Notes under the pieces: model-generated
The model's input: the letters and a program-made list of their open reading frames with translations, nothing else
Database searches by the model: none
What the model was told of the DNA's origin: nothing
Shown: in pieces, positions 48,798 through 55,830 of the stretch
Layout of the letters: each line of letters begins with the position of its first letter
How positions within the stretch are numbered: the first letter of the stretch is position 1
Assembly (NCBI GenBank): GCA_035527975.1
Contig: DATKZM010000085.1
Coordinates: 62,001-126,000, forward strand
From: DATKZM01 sp035527975
GTDB lineage: Bacteria > Pseudomonadota > Alphaproteobacteria > JAPULJ01
Length of the DNA stretch: 64,000 bases
Reading direction: 5' to 3'
Position numbers and translations under genes: made by a program

Positions 48798-49573
48798 TGG
48801 CCCTTCCGCGCTCGGGCACGTCCGGCAATATGCGCCTGATCGTGGCGGCAATCAGCCTGTCGGTTGGCGCCGCCTTGCTGGTGATATTGGGTGTCGGGCT
48901 CGAGCCAAAGTCGAGCGCCGCGAAGTTCCTGGTCGACCGGGCCGCGAATTATTACCCCTTCACGGTTCAAAATCTAATGTGGCTGGTGTTTTGCTTTGGC
49001 TTTGGCGAGCTTGTCGTACGCTTTGTCGACGGCCGCGGCGAGGGCTCGCAGTTGGTGAAGAAGTTTCTGCCCGAAGACGAGCGCACGGTGTTGCGCGTCA
49101 CCGATCTCGGCGGGATCTATTCCAACGTCAAGGATAGCCCCGGCAGCGATCAGTTCTTTCTGCCACGCCTGATCCGCCGCGTCGTGCTTCAGTTCCAGAG
49201 CAACCGCTCGGTCGACCAGGCGAACTCGCTGCTGAATTCGAGCCTTGAGCTCTACATGCATGAGATCGATCTGCGCTACAACATGCTGCGCTACATCATG
49301 TGGCTGATCCCCTCGCTTGGCTTTATCGGAACGGTCATCGGCATCGCGCTGGCGCTCAATTTCGCCGGCGAGAGCAATCCGACCGATCCCGCGCTGTTGA
49401 AAAATCTGACCGAAAAGCTCGGCGTGGCGTTCTACACTACGCTGTTGGCACTGCTGCAGGCGGCGGTACTCGTGTTTCTGATGCACCTGACCCAGGCGCG
49501 CGAGGAGAATGCCCTCAATCAGTCCGGTCAGTACTGCATGGACAATTTGATCAACCGACTCTACGAACGATAA
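48797..49573 (+). CDS. TolQ/ExbB/MotA-family membrane protein without a partner gene
   Basis: The 258-residue protein has four predicted helices: 13-34, 53-74, 166-188 and 207-231. The third contains LIPSLGFIGTVIGIALAL, matching the family signature with Pro172 and Thr179. The fourth contains GVAFYTTLLALLQAAV with Thr214 or Thr215 at the place of the second conserved channel threonine of ExbB/TolQ. Such proteins form pentameric proton channels with an ExbD/TolR/MotB partner, but none is encoded here. A 90-residue cytoplasmic loop separates helices 2 and 3. It may use a remote partner or have another role. Confidence 0.85.
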   Translation: MALPRSGTSGNMRLIVAAISLSVGAALLVILGVGLEPKSSAAKFLVDRAANYYPFTVQNLMWLVFCFGFGELVVRFVDGRGEGSQLVKKFLPEDERTVLRVTDLGGIYSNVKDSPGSDQFFLPRLIRRVVLQFQSNRSVDQANSLLNSSLELYMHEIDLRYNMLRYIMWLIPSLGFIGTVIGIALALNFAGESNPTDPALLKNLTEKLGVAFYTTLLALLQAAVLVFLMHLTQAREENALNQSGQYCMDNLINRLYER

Positions 49574-49589
49574 GCACATGGAGGAATAA

Positions 49590-50330
49590 ATGGCCATCAT
49601 TCGCGGACCCGACGGCAAACCGATTGGCGAAGGCGACGAAGGAAACGAAGCGACCACACGCAGGGTCGAAAAGCGCTCGATCAAGGAGCGCGTCGCCGCG
49701 TCGGGCACGGGCGATGCCGGCCCGACCCATGTGAACAACGCCGAAGCGTCGGATACCACCGACCCGGTGCCCCAGCAGGCCGCGAGCGCGTCGAATGGCG
49801 GCGGTGCGCCCGCCGGTGGCGGTGGCGCTGCCGGTGGTGGTGGCGGCGCGGGCGGCGGGGGTGGCGGCTCATCATCGGGTGATGCGCCGAAGACCCAGAT
49901 CGTCGGCGCCCGCAAGCGTGGTGACGAAAAGGCCGAGCCGGCGGGCACCGTTCCCGGCTCAACCGCTCTGGCCGATCCGATGGAGGATCCCGTGGTCGGT
50001 TGGGTGGTTGTCGTCGAAGGGCCTGGCCAGGGCGCCTCGCTTACTCTCGGCTACGGCATGAACAGCATCGGCCGGGCGCCGACCGAGCGCATCTGCCTCG
50101 ACTTCGGCGATTCCCAGATCTCGCGCACCAGTCACGCCAGCATTACCTACGATCCGCGCGGCAAGAAGTATTTCGTCAATCATGGCGGCGGGAAAAACCT
50201 GACTTATATGGGTGACGATCCGGTGCTCACGCCGATCCAGCTCAAGGGCGGCGAGGAAGTCATGATCGGCGATACGACGCTGCGCTTTGTGCCGTTCTGC
50301 GGAGAGGACTTTGACTGGCGCGATCAATGA
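49590..50330 (+). CDS. FHA-domain protein with a glycine-rich linker
   Basis: The 246-residue protein has a charged N-terminus (1-45), a glycine/alanine-rich linker (about 70-97), and a C-terminal FHA domain (about 137-235). The FHA region has LGYGMNSIGRAPTERI, SQISRTSHASITY and GGEEVMIGDTTLRFVPFCGEDFDW. KTQIVGARKRG just before it is a plausible phospho-threonine site. No membrane helix is visible. A GGAGG ribosome-binding site precedes the ATG, and the gene overlaps the phosphatase gene by four bases. Confidence 0.85.
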   Translation: MAIIRGPDGKPIGEGDEGNEATTRRVEKRSIKERVAASGTGDAGPTHVNNAEASDTTDPVPQQAASASNGGGAPAGGGGAAGGGGGAGGGGGGSSSGDAPKTQIVGARKRGDEKAEPAGTVPGSTALADPMEDPVVGWVVVVEGPGQGASLTLGYGMNSIGRAPTERICLDFGDSQISRTSHASITYDPRGKKYFVNHGGGKNLTYMGDDPVLTPIQLKGGEEVMIGDTTLRFVPFCGEDFDWRDQ

Positions 50331-51742
50331 TCCAAGGGCGGCATTTCGCCTCTGAACAAAGTCAGGGCGCCCGCGACTACCAGGAAGACGACGCCGGCTT
50401 CTGCCCAATCGGAGAAGGCGGTGCTGATGGTCTGCTTATGGTGCTTGCCGACGGAATGGGCGGGCATCGGGGCGGAGCGCATGCCAGCACGGTTGCCGTC
50501 GAGACGTTCATCGACTCGTTCAATCACGAATCGGGCAGCATTGCCGAGCGCCTCGTCCGCGCGCTGGAGGACGCCAACGACCGCGTCGGCAAGGACAGCC
50601 AGGAAAACCCCGAGCTGGAGGGCATGGGTTGCACGCTGGTGGGCGTTTCGCTCACCGAGGTAGGGATCGAATGGATCAGCGTCGGCGACTCTCCGATGTG
50701 GCTCGCGCGCAACGGAAAGCTGCAGCGGCTCAATGCGGATCATTCGATGGCCCCGATCCTCGCCAAGCAGGTCGAACTGGGGGAATTGTCCGAGGACGAA
50801 GCCAAGCGGCATCCCCAGCGTAATGCGCTGCGTTCGGCGGTGATCGGCGACACTTTGCAGCAAGTGGACACCTCCAAGCGGCCGATGAAGTTCCGCAAGG
50901 GCGACCGGTTGCTGCTTGCCAGTGATGGTTTGGAGACGCTCTCCGTCGAGGAGATCGCGGCAATCATCGAGAAGGCGGGCGAGGTTGAAGCGGAGAACTT
51001 GGCCAAATCCCTGGTGGCGGCCGTTGATGCCCGTCAGCGCAAGGGCCAGGACAACACGACGGTCATGGTGATCGACCCTTATGTCGGCGGCATGCCTGCC
51101 TTCGGGGTTGTCGATCCCAATGCGATTACCGAGCGGGTGACCTTGCGGACCGGCCCGCCATCGGGCGCGTCGGAGAAAACGATCAAAACGGCGCCGGCCA
51201 AAGCCCCGCCGAAAGCGCCAAAAAAGAACGGCGCCGGACGGGCCATGCTGTTTGGCCTGCTGGTCGTGGCCGGCGCGCTCGCGGCTGCTGCGCTCGTGTT
51301 CCCCGATCTCATCGACAGCCTGCTCAATCGCGGCGGCGCGGGCACGACCGCGGCGTCGACGACGCCATCCACGGCGTCCGGCACAACCGCCTCTCCCGCC
51401 ACTGCCAGCGTGCCGGGCACCGCCCGGCCGGATAGCAAGCAGCCAGAGGGCGGCGGGACCGTCGAGGGCGGCGGAGACACTTCTGAAGGCAAGGCCGGCG
51501 ATACGGGAGCGGACAGGCCGCGAACCACGCCCAGCACCGGCGGCACGACCGACCGCGGCGCCCGGCGTACACCGGGAGGCGCCCGGCGCACACCCGGAGG
51601 CGCCCAGCGTACACCAGGGCGTGGCGGCTCGCCTCGGCAAGCGGGGGGCTCTTCCAAGAGCCCCGTCGGCAAGGCGAAGCCAGCGCCCGGAAGTGGCGGG
51701 GCGTCGGGCCGGCCCGGGGGCGGGAGCTCCAAAAACAACTGA
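50327..51742 (+). CDS. Transmembrane PP2C-type Ser/Thr phosphatase
   Basis: The 471-residue product has a PP2C domain (about 1-245) with metal-binding residues in RDYQEDDAG (Asp21/Asp22), LADGMGGHRGG (Asp42), LLASDGLETL and GQDNTTVMV. A membrane helix (about 307-326) is followed by a 140-residue low-complexity Pro/Gly/Thr/Arg tail outside the membrane, containing three RTPGGA-type repeats. It would remove phosphates placed by the kinase, as PppA does for PpkA in type VI secretion control. It lies four bases inside the FHA gene. Confidence 0.92.
   Translation: MIQGRHFASEQSQGARDYQEDDAGFCPIGEGGADGLLMVLADGMGGHRGGAHASTVAVETFIDSFNHESGSIAERLVRALEDANDRVGKDSQENPELEGMGCTLVGVSLTEVGIEWISVGDSPMWLARNGKLQRLNADHSMAPILAKQVELGELSEDEAKRHPQRNALRSAVIGDTLQQVDTSKRPMKFRKGDRLLLASDGLETLSVEEIAAIIEKAGEVEAENLAKSLVAAVDARQRKGQDNTTVMVIDPYVGGMPAFGVVDPNAITERVTLRTGPPSGASEKTIKTAPAKAPPKAPKKNGAGRAMLFGLLVVAGALAAAALVFPDLIDSLLNRGGAGTTAASTTPSTASGTTASPATASVPGTARPDSKQPEGGGTVEGGGDTSEGKAGDTGADRPRTTPSTGGTTDRGARRTPGGARRTPGGAQRTPGRGGSPRQAGGSSKSPVGKAKPAPGSGGASGRPGGGSSKNN
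51557..51619. repeat. Three 21-bp tandem repeats in the PP2C gene tail
   Basis: Units 51557-51577, 51578-51598 and 51599-51619 each encode a heptapeptide of the form A-R-R-T-P-G-G in the predicted periplasmic tail of the phosphatase. Copies differ at a few bases. Confidence 0.8.
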
Positions 51743-51877
51743 TCCCGCTTCACCGCGCGGCAAATCGATATCAATATTCCTGTTGCATCAGGTGGCGCCG
51801 ATCCTTTATTCCGGCTCGCGCTGCTATTGGGTCACGCGCTCGGTGTCGGCCTCACGCCTCTTGGAGCATGACCCCAT

Positions 51878-53023
51878 GTGCCGAATGCCATGAACGCCAA
51901 AATCGAGCGCTTCTTCGCTGAGCGCCAGCCGCCCACGCCTTGTCTTGTGCTCGATCTCGACGTGGTCGCAGAGAATTATAGGCGCCTGGCAGAAGCCTTT
52001 CCGCTGGCCGAGATCTATTACGCAGTGAAGGCGAACCCTGAACCGGAAGTGCTGCGCTGCCTGCGGGATTTGGGTTCGCGCTTCGATGCGGCCAGTGTTT
52101 ACGAGGTCGACGACTGTCTCGATCTTGGCATCGCGCCGAGCCTGCTGTCCTACGGAAGCACGATCAAGAAGGAGCGCGACATTGCTCATGCACATAGCGT
52201 CGGAGTGGGGGCTTTTGCCTTTGACGCTGGCGATGAGCTCCACAAGATTGCCCGCGCTGCTCCCGGCGCCAAGGTGTTCTGCCGGATCATCACCTCCGGC
52301 GATGGCGCCGACTGGCCGCTAAGCCGCAAATTCGGCTGCGAGTTCGACATGGCGCGCGATCTGTTGGTCGAGGCGCGCGCACTAGGACTGGCGCCGACGG
52401 GCGTATCTTTCCATGTCGGCTCGCAACAGCGCGATCCAGCGCAATGGGACATAGCGATCGGCGAGGTGGCACGGCTCTTTACCGAATTGAACGCCGCCGG
52501 GATCGAGCTCAGCGCGATCAACCTCGGCGGCGGCTTTCCCGCGCAATATCGCACGGACATACCGCCGATCGAGGCGTATGGCGAGGTGATCGCGCGGTCG
52601 ATGGCGCGCCATTTCGGCAATCATCGCCCCGGGATGCTGCTCGAGCCCGGCCGCTACATCGTTGGCGATGCGGGTGTGATCCAGAGCGAGGTGGTACTGG
52701 TTGCCCAGAAGGGGTATGGCGCCGCGCGCCGGCGCTGGGTTTTTCTCGATATAGGCAAATTCGGCGGCTTGCCCGAGACCATCGGCGAGGCGATCCACTA
52801 CCGGCTGCGCACGCCCCATGACGGCAAGCCAGGCGGGCCGGTGGTGCTGTCCGGGCCAACCTGCGACGAGGTCGACGTGCTCTACGAGGAGACGGCCTAT
52901 GAGTTGCCTTTCGATCTTGCCGAGGGCGACAAGGTGGAAATCCTGTCGGCCGGCGCCTACACCGCGAGCTACGCCTCGGTGGGCTTCAACGGCTTTCCGC
53001 CGCTCAAACAGTACGTTATCTAG
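51878..53023 (+). CDS. Fold-III PLP-dependent ornithine/lysine decarboxylase
   Basis: The 381-residue product belongs to the alanine-racemase-fold decarboxylases. It has AEIYYAVKANPEP with the Schiff-base Lys51, FHVGSQQ (about 178-184), NLGGGFP, LLEPGRYIVGDAG and SGPTCDEVDVLYE, where Cys329 and Asp330 match the active-site CD pair. The final block SAGAYTASYASVGFNGFPPL is typical. It makes putrescine or cadaverine; CDEVD instead of the CDSxD of many ornithine decarboxylases leaves specificity open. An ATG at 51890 is an alternative start. Confidence 0.87.
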   Translation: MPNAMNAKIERFFAERQPPTPCLVLDLDVVAENYRRLAEAFPLAEIYYAVKANPEPEVLRCLRDLGSRFDAASVYEVDDCLDLGIAPSLLSYGSTIKKERDIAHAHSVGVGAFAFDAGDELHKIARAAPGAKVFCRIITSGDGADWPLSRKFGCEFDMARDLLVEARALGLAPTGVSFHVGSQQRDPAQWDIAIGEVARLFTELNAAGIELSAINLGGGFPAQYRTDIPPIEAYGEVIARSMARHFGNHRPGMLLEPGRYIVGDAGVIQSEVVLVAQKGYGAARRRWVFLDIGKFGGLPETIGEAIHYRLRTPHDGKPGGPVVLSGPTCDEVDVLYEETAYELPFDLAEGDKVEILSAGAYTASYASVGFNGFPPLKQYVI

Positions 53024-53070
53024 CGGCGCGATCTGGCGCCGGCAATGCCAACCGGCTGACTATTTGCCAG

Positions 53071-53088
53071 TTATCTACTAGTAGATAA
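53071..53088. repeat. Perfect 18-bp palindrome between convergent genes
   Basis: The sequence TTATCTACTAGTAGATAA reads identically on both strands with no spacer. It lies between the decarboxylase and marR ends, 47 bases after the decarboxylase stop. Its AT-rich, MarR-like symmetry suggests a protein-binding site, although there is no promoter next to it that I can recognise. Confidence 0.6.
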
Positions 53089-53126
53089 TTTGGCCGATCG
53101 CCACCTCATATCGGATAACCGAGTGG

Positions 53127-53675
53127 TCAATCGACGGACCCTTCATTGTGTGGATTGCCATGCGGATCGGCGTCGCCGAGCGTGCGGGCACGGTCGCGCA
53201 GCTTGTCCAGAAGCCGGTCGAATTGGCGGTGCTCCTCTGTGCTCAGCCCGTCGAGCAGCTTGGCCTCGGCGTCGAGGGCGAGCGGAACGACTTGCCGATA
53301 GATCGCCTGGCCCGCCGGAGACAGCGAAAGCACTGACAGGCGCCGGTCGCGCACGCTGATCGCTCGTTCCACGAGGTCGCGGGCGATCAGTCGGCCAACC
53401 GCGCGGCTCACCCGCACTTTGTCCATCGCGGTTAGGGTGCAGACGTCGCGCGCCGAGAGCGGGGCATCCTGCCCAAGCACCGCCATCACCCGCCAGTCGG
53501 CGACGGCAAGACCAAACCGACGGGCGTAGATGCGTGCAATCGCGCGGCTGACAGTGTTCGAAAGCACCGATAAGCGGTAGGGTATGAAGCGATCGAGCGC
53601 GAGTTGTGCGTCGGCAGGGTGGCAATTGCCCGTGCCGCGCGCTTTGGCGGCGGGTTGGGTCGTGACGTCGGGCAT
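53127..53675 (-). CDS. MarR-family transcriptional regulator
   Basis: The 182-residue winged-helix regulator has LSNTVSRAIARIYARRFGLAVADWRVMAVLG, the DNA-recognition part RDVCTLTAMDKVRVSRAVGRLIARDLVERA, and wing residues SVRDRRLSVLSLSPAG. MarR proteins are usually dimeric repressors released by small aromatic ligands. A perfect palindrome lies 22 bases upstream of its start, in the gap to divergent fumarylacetoacetase and maleylacetoacetate isomerase genes. It is thus a probable local regulator of tyrosine/homogentisate breakdown and of itself. Confidence 0.92.
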   Translation of the reverse strand: MPDVTTQPAAKARGTGNCHPADAQLALDRFIPYRLSVLSNTVSRAIARIYARRFGLAVADWRVMAVLGQDAPLSARDVCTLTAMDKVRVSRAVGRLIARDLVERAISVRDRRLSVLSLSPAGQAIYRQVVPLALDAEAKLLDGLSTEEHRQFDRLLDKLRDRARTLGDADPHGNPHNEGSVD

Positions 53676-53696
53676 GGCGTCGTCCGTTTTTGCTAT

Positions 53697-53722
53697 AATT
53701 TAGTTTCATCTGAAACTAAATT
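53697..53722. promoter_or_regulatory. Probable MarR operator
   Basis: Two perfect 12-base inverted arms (AATTTAGTTTCA and its complement) are separated by only 2 bases. Length, AT-richness and position just upstream of marR fit a MarR dimer site overlapping its promoter. Confidence 0.72.
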
Positions 53723-53782
53723 GAGGTCAACCGCAAACACTGCCGTTCGTGTTGGTGGAATGACTAATCTAATTACTTAGGG

Positions 53783-53812
53783 TTGTTAAAGAACATGCAG
53801 CAAACAAATAAT
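53783..53812 (+). promoter_or_regulatory. Possible sigma70-type promoter of the fumarylacetoacetase gene
   Basis: TTGTTA, an 18-base spacer and AATAAT lie in an AT-rich stretch 65 bases before the gene's ATG. The MarR operator is 60 bases upstream of it. Confidence 0.4.
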
Positions 53813-53877
53813 TTTATTAGGTTCTGTCGTAACAGCAATAGGCATCGGCGAAACCATGCCAAGCCGGATATGGCGGC

Positions 53878-54867
53878 ATGAAGCTCGGGTCGCTCAATTC
53901 CGGTGGTCGCGACGGCACGCTGGTCGTTGTATCGAACGATCTTAGCCAAGCGGCGGAAGTGCCGGATATCGCGTCGACCCTGCAATCCGCGCTGGAGAAT
54001 TGGGTCATAGCGGCGCCTGAACTTGCGTCGATCCATCGTATGGTCTGCGAGGGCAATTACGCGAACGCCTTCGCGCTCGATCCGTCAACGCTCATGGCGC
54101 CATTGCCGCGGGCCTACCAGTTTCTCGATGGCTCGGCCTATCTGAACCATGTCGAGCTGGTTCGAAAGGCCCGGAAGGCCGAGATGCCGCCGTCGCTTTA
54201 CGAAGATCCGCTGATGTATCAGGCGGTCTCGGACGGCTTTCTGGCCCCCACACAGGATATCGCGCTGGCGAGCGAGGATTTCGGGATCGATTTCGAGGCC
54301 GAGGTCGTCGCCGTACTCGACGATGTGCCGATGGGTGTCTCACGCGCCGCCGCGCGCGATCACATCAAGCTGATCATGCTGGTGAATGACGTCTCCCTGC
54401 GTGGCCTGATCCCGCCGGAGCTGGCCAAGGGCTTCGGTTTTATCGTCGGCAAGCCGCGTTCGGCGTTCTCCCCAGTGGCAGTGACGCCCAGCGCGCTGGG
54501 GGCGGCCTGGGATGGCGGCAAGGTCAACTTGCCGCTGCGGGTCGCGAAGAACGGCGAGCATTTCGGTGCACCGAACGCCGGCGTCGACATGAATTTCGAC
54601 TTTCCCGCGCTGATCGCCCATGCCGCCCAGACGCGGCCGCTGGCGGCCGGGACAATTATCGGCTCGGGCACGGTCTCCAACCGGGATTGCTCCAAGGGCT
54701 TTTGCTGCATCGCGGAAATCCGCACGATCGAGACCATCGAGGAAGGGGCACCCAAAACGCCCTTCATGAAGTTCGGCGACCGCGTGCGCATCGAGATGCT
54801 GGACGAGGCGGGCGCCTCGATCTTCGGCGCCATCGAACAGACGGTGGTAGAATACAAAGGCCCGTGA
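53878..54867 (+). CDS. Fumarylacetoacetate hydrolase family protein
   Basis: The 329-residue enzyme has a short N-terminal domain and the FAH catalytic domain with YLNHVELVRKARKAEMP, DFGIDFEAEVVAVLDDVPMGV (metal-binding acidic residues), NDVSLRGLIPPELAKGFGFIVGKPRSAFSP and GTIIGSGTVSNRD. Fumarylacetoacetase is the last step of tyrosine/homogentisate breakdown, splitting fumarylacetoacetate to fumarate and acetoacetate. The downstream isomerase gene supports this role, although no homogentisate dioxygenase gene is seen in the window. Confidence 0.88.
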   Translation: MKLGSLNSGGRDGTLVVVSNDLSQAAEVPDIASTLQSALENWVIAAPELASIHRMVCEGNYANAFALDPSTLMAPLPRAYQFLDGSAYLNHVELVRKARKAEMPPSLYEDPLMYQAVSDGFLAPTQDIALASEDFGIDFEAEVVAVLDDVPMGVSRAAARDHIKLIMLVNDVSLRGLIPPELAKGFGFIVGKPRSAFSPVAVTPSALGAAWDGGKVNLPLRVAKNGEHFGAPNAGVDMNFDFPALIAHAAQTRPLAAGTIIGSGTVSNRDCSKGFCCIAEIRTIETIEEGAPKTPFMKFGDRVRIEMLDEAGASIFGAIEQTVVEYKGP

Positions 54868-55006
54868 CCAAGGCGACTGGCCGTCGGGCCGGCATGGCTG
54901 TCCCGACTGCCCGGATCAGGGCTGCTAAATCAGACGCCCGCATCGTCGCGTGAGTGCGCGACTGTGCCCGTAAATTAAGGGGCGAATTGTTGAAACGGAG
55001 GGACGC

Positions 55007-55657
55007 ATGGGATCACGCACGCTTTACACCTTCTTCCGCTCTTCGGCCGCCTACCGCGCCCGGATCGCCCTTAATCTCAAGGGTCTTTCATATGAGCGGA
55101 TTTCCGTCAGTCTTCCGGGCGGCGCCCAGTTCGCGGCCGATTATCAGGCGCTGAACCCGCAGCAACAGGTGCCGACGCTGGTCGAGGAAGACGGCACGGT
55201 ACTGATCCAGTCGCCGGCGATTCTGGAGTATCTAGAGGAGGTCTACCCGGATCCGCCGCTGTTGCCCGAAGGCGCGGTCGCACGTGCGCGGGTTCGCGCG
55301 ATCGCCATGGCGATGGGCTGCGACATTCATCCGCTCAACAATCTGCGTGTCTTGAAATATCTGCGCGGACCGTTGGCCCAGGACGAAGATGGCGTCAATG
55401 CCTGGATCCAAAACTGGACCGAGCTTGGCCTCGGGGCGGTCGAGACAATGCTCGCATTGAGCGAGGAAACCGGTGATTTTTGTCACGGCGATGCGCCCAC
55501 CTTCGCTGATGTCTACCTGGCGCCGCAGATTTATCACGCTCAGCGTTTCAATTGCCCACTCGACGCTTACCCGACCATCGGCCGGGTTCATGCGAACGCA
55601 TTGAAACTCAGGCCTTTTCTGGACGCCTTCCCGGACACGCAGCCCGACGCCACTTAG
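55007..55657 (+). CDS. maiA: Maleylacetoacetate isomerase (zeta-class glutathione transferase)
   Basis: The 216-residue enzyme isomerises maleylacetoacetate to fumarylacetoacetate using glutathione. It has the zeta-class N-terminus TLYTFFRSSAAYRARIALNLKG, with the SSxxxR motif (SSAAYR where SSCSWR is common), NPQQQVPTLVEEDG, QSPAILEYLEEVYP and a helical C-terminal domain with CHGDAPTFADVYLAPQIYHAQRF. It has a strong GGAGGG ribosome-binding site and lies 139 bases after the fumarylacetoacetase gene. Confidence 0.9.
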   Translation: MGSRTLYTFFRSSAAYRARIALNLKGLSYERISVSLPGGAQFAADYQALNPQQQVPTLVEEDGTVLIQSPAILEYLEEVYPDPPLLPEGAVARARVRAIAMAMGCDIHPLNNLRVLKYLRGPLAQDEDGVNAWIQNWTELGLGAVETMLALSEETGDFCHGDAPTFADVYLAPQIYHAQRFNCPLDAYPTIGRVHANALKLRPFLDAFPDTQPDAT

Positions 55658-55830
55658 CCAGAGCTGGTCCCGGCGCCTCGATTTCGCCTGATTTCAAGCC
55701 AATTCTGCGGCGAATCGTAAAGATCGCGACGAATTGTCCTCACCATACTGGCGATCTCGTCTCGGTCGCGCTAGTATTGTCTCGTCTGCTCGGCTGGGGA
55801 AACGGGTGCCCGGGCGGGCGATCAAAAACG

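Noticed and set aside
48797..49573. Zorya-type defence system
   Set aside because: A MotA-like protein is present, but no MotB-like ZorB and no helicase or nuclease gene accompanies it.
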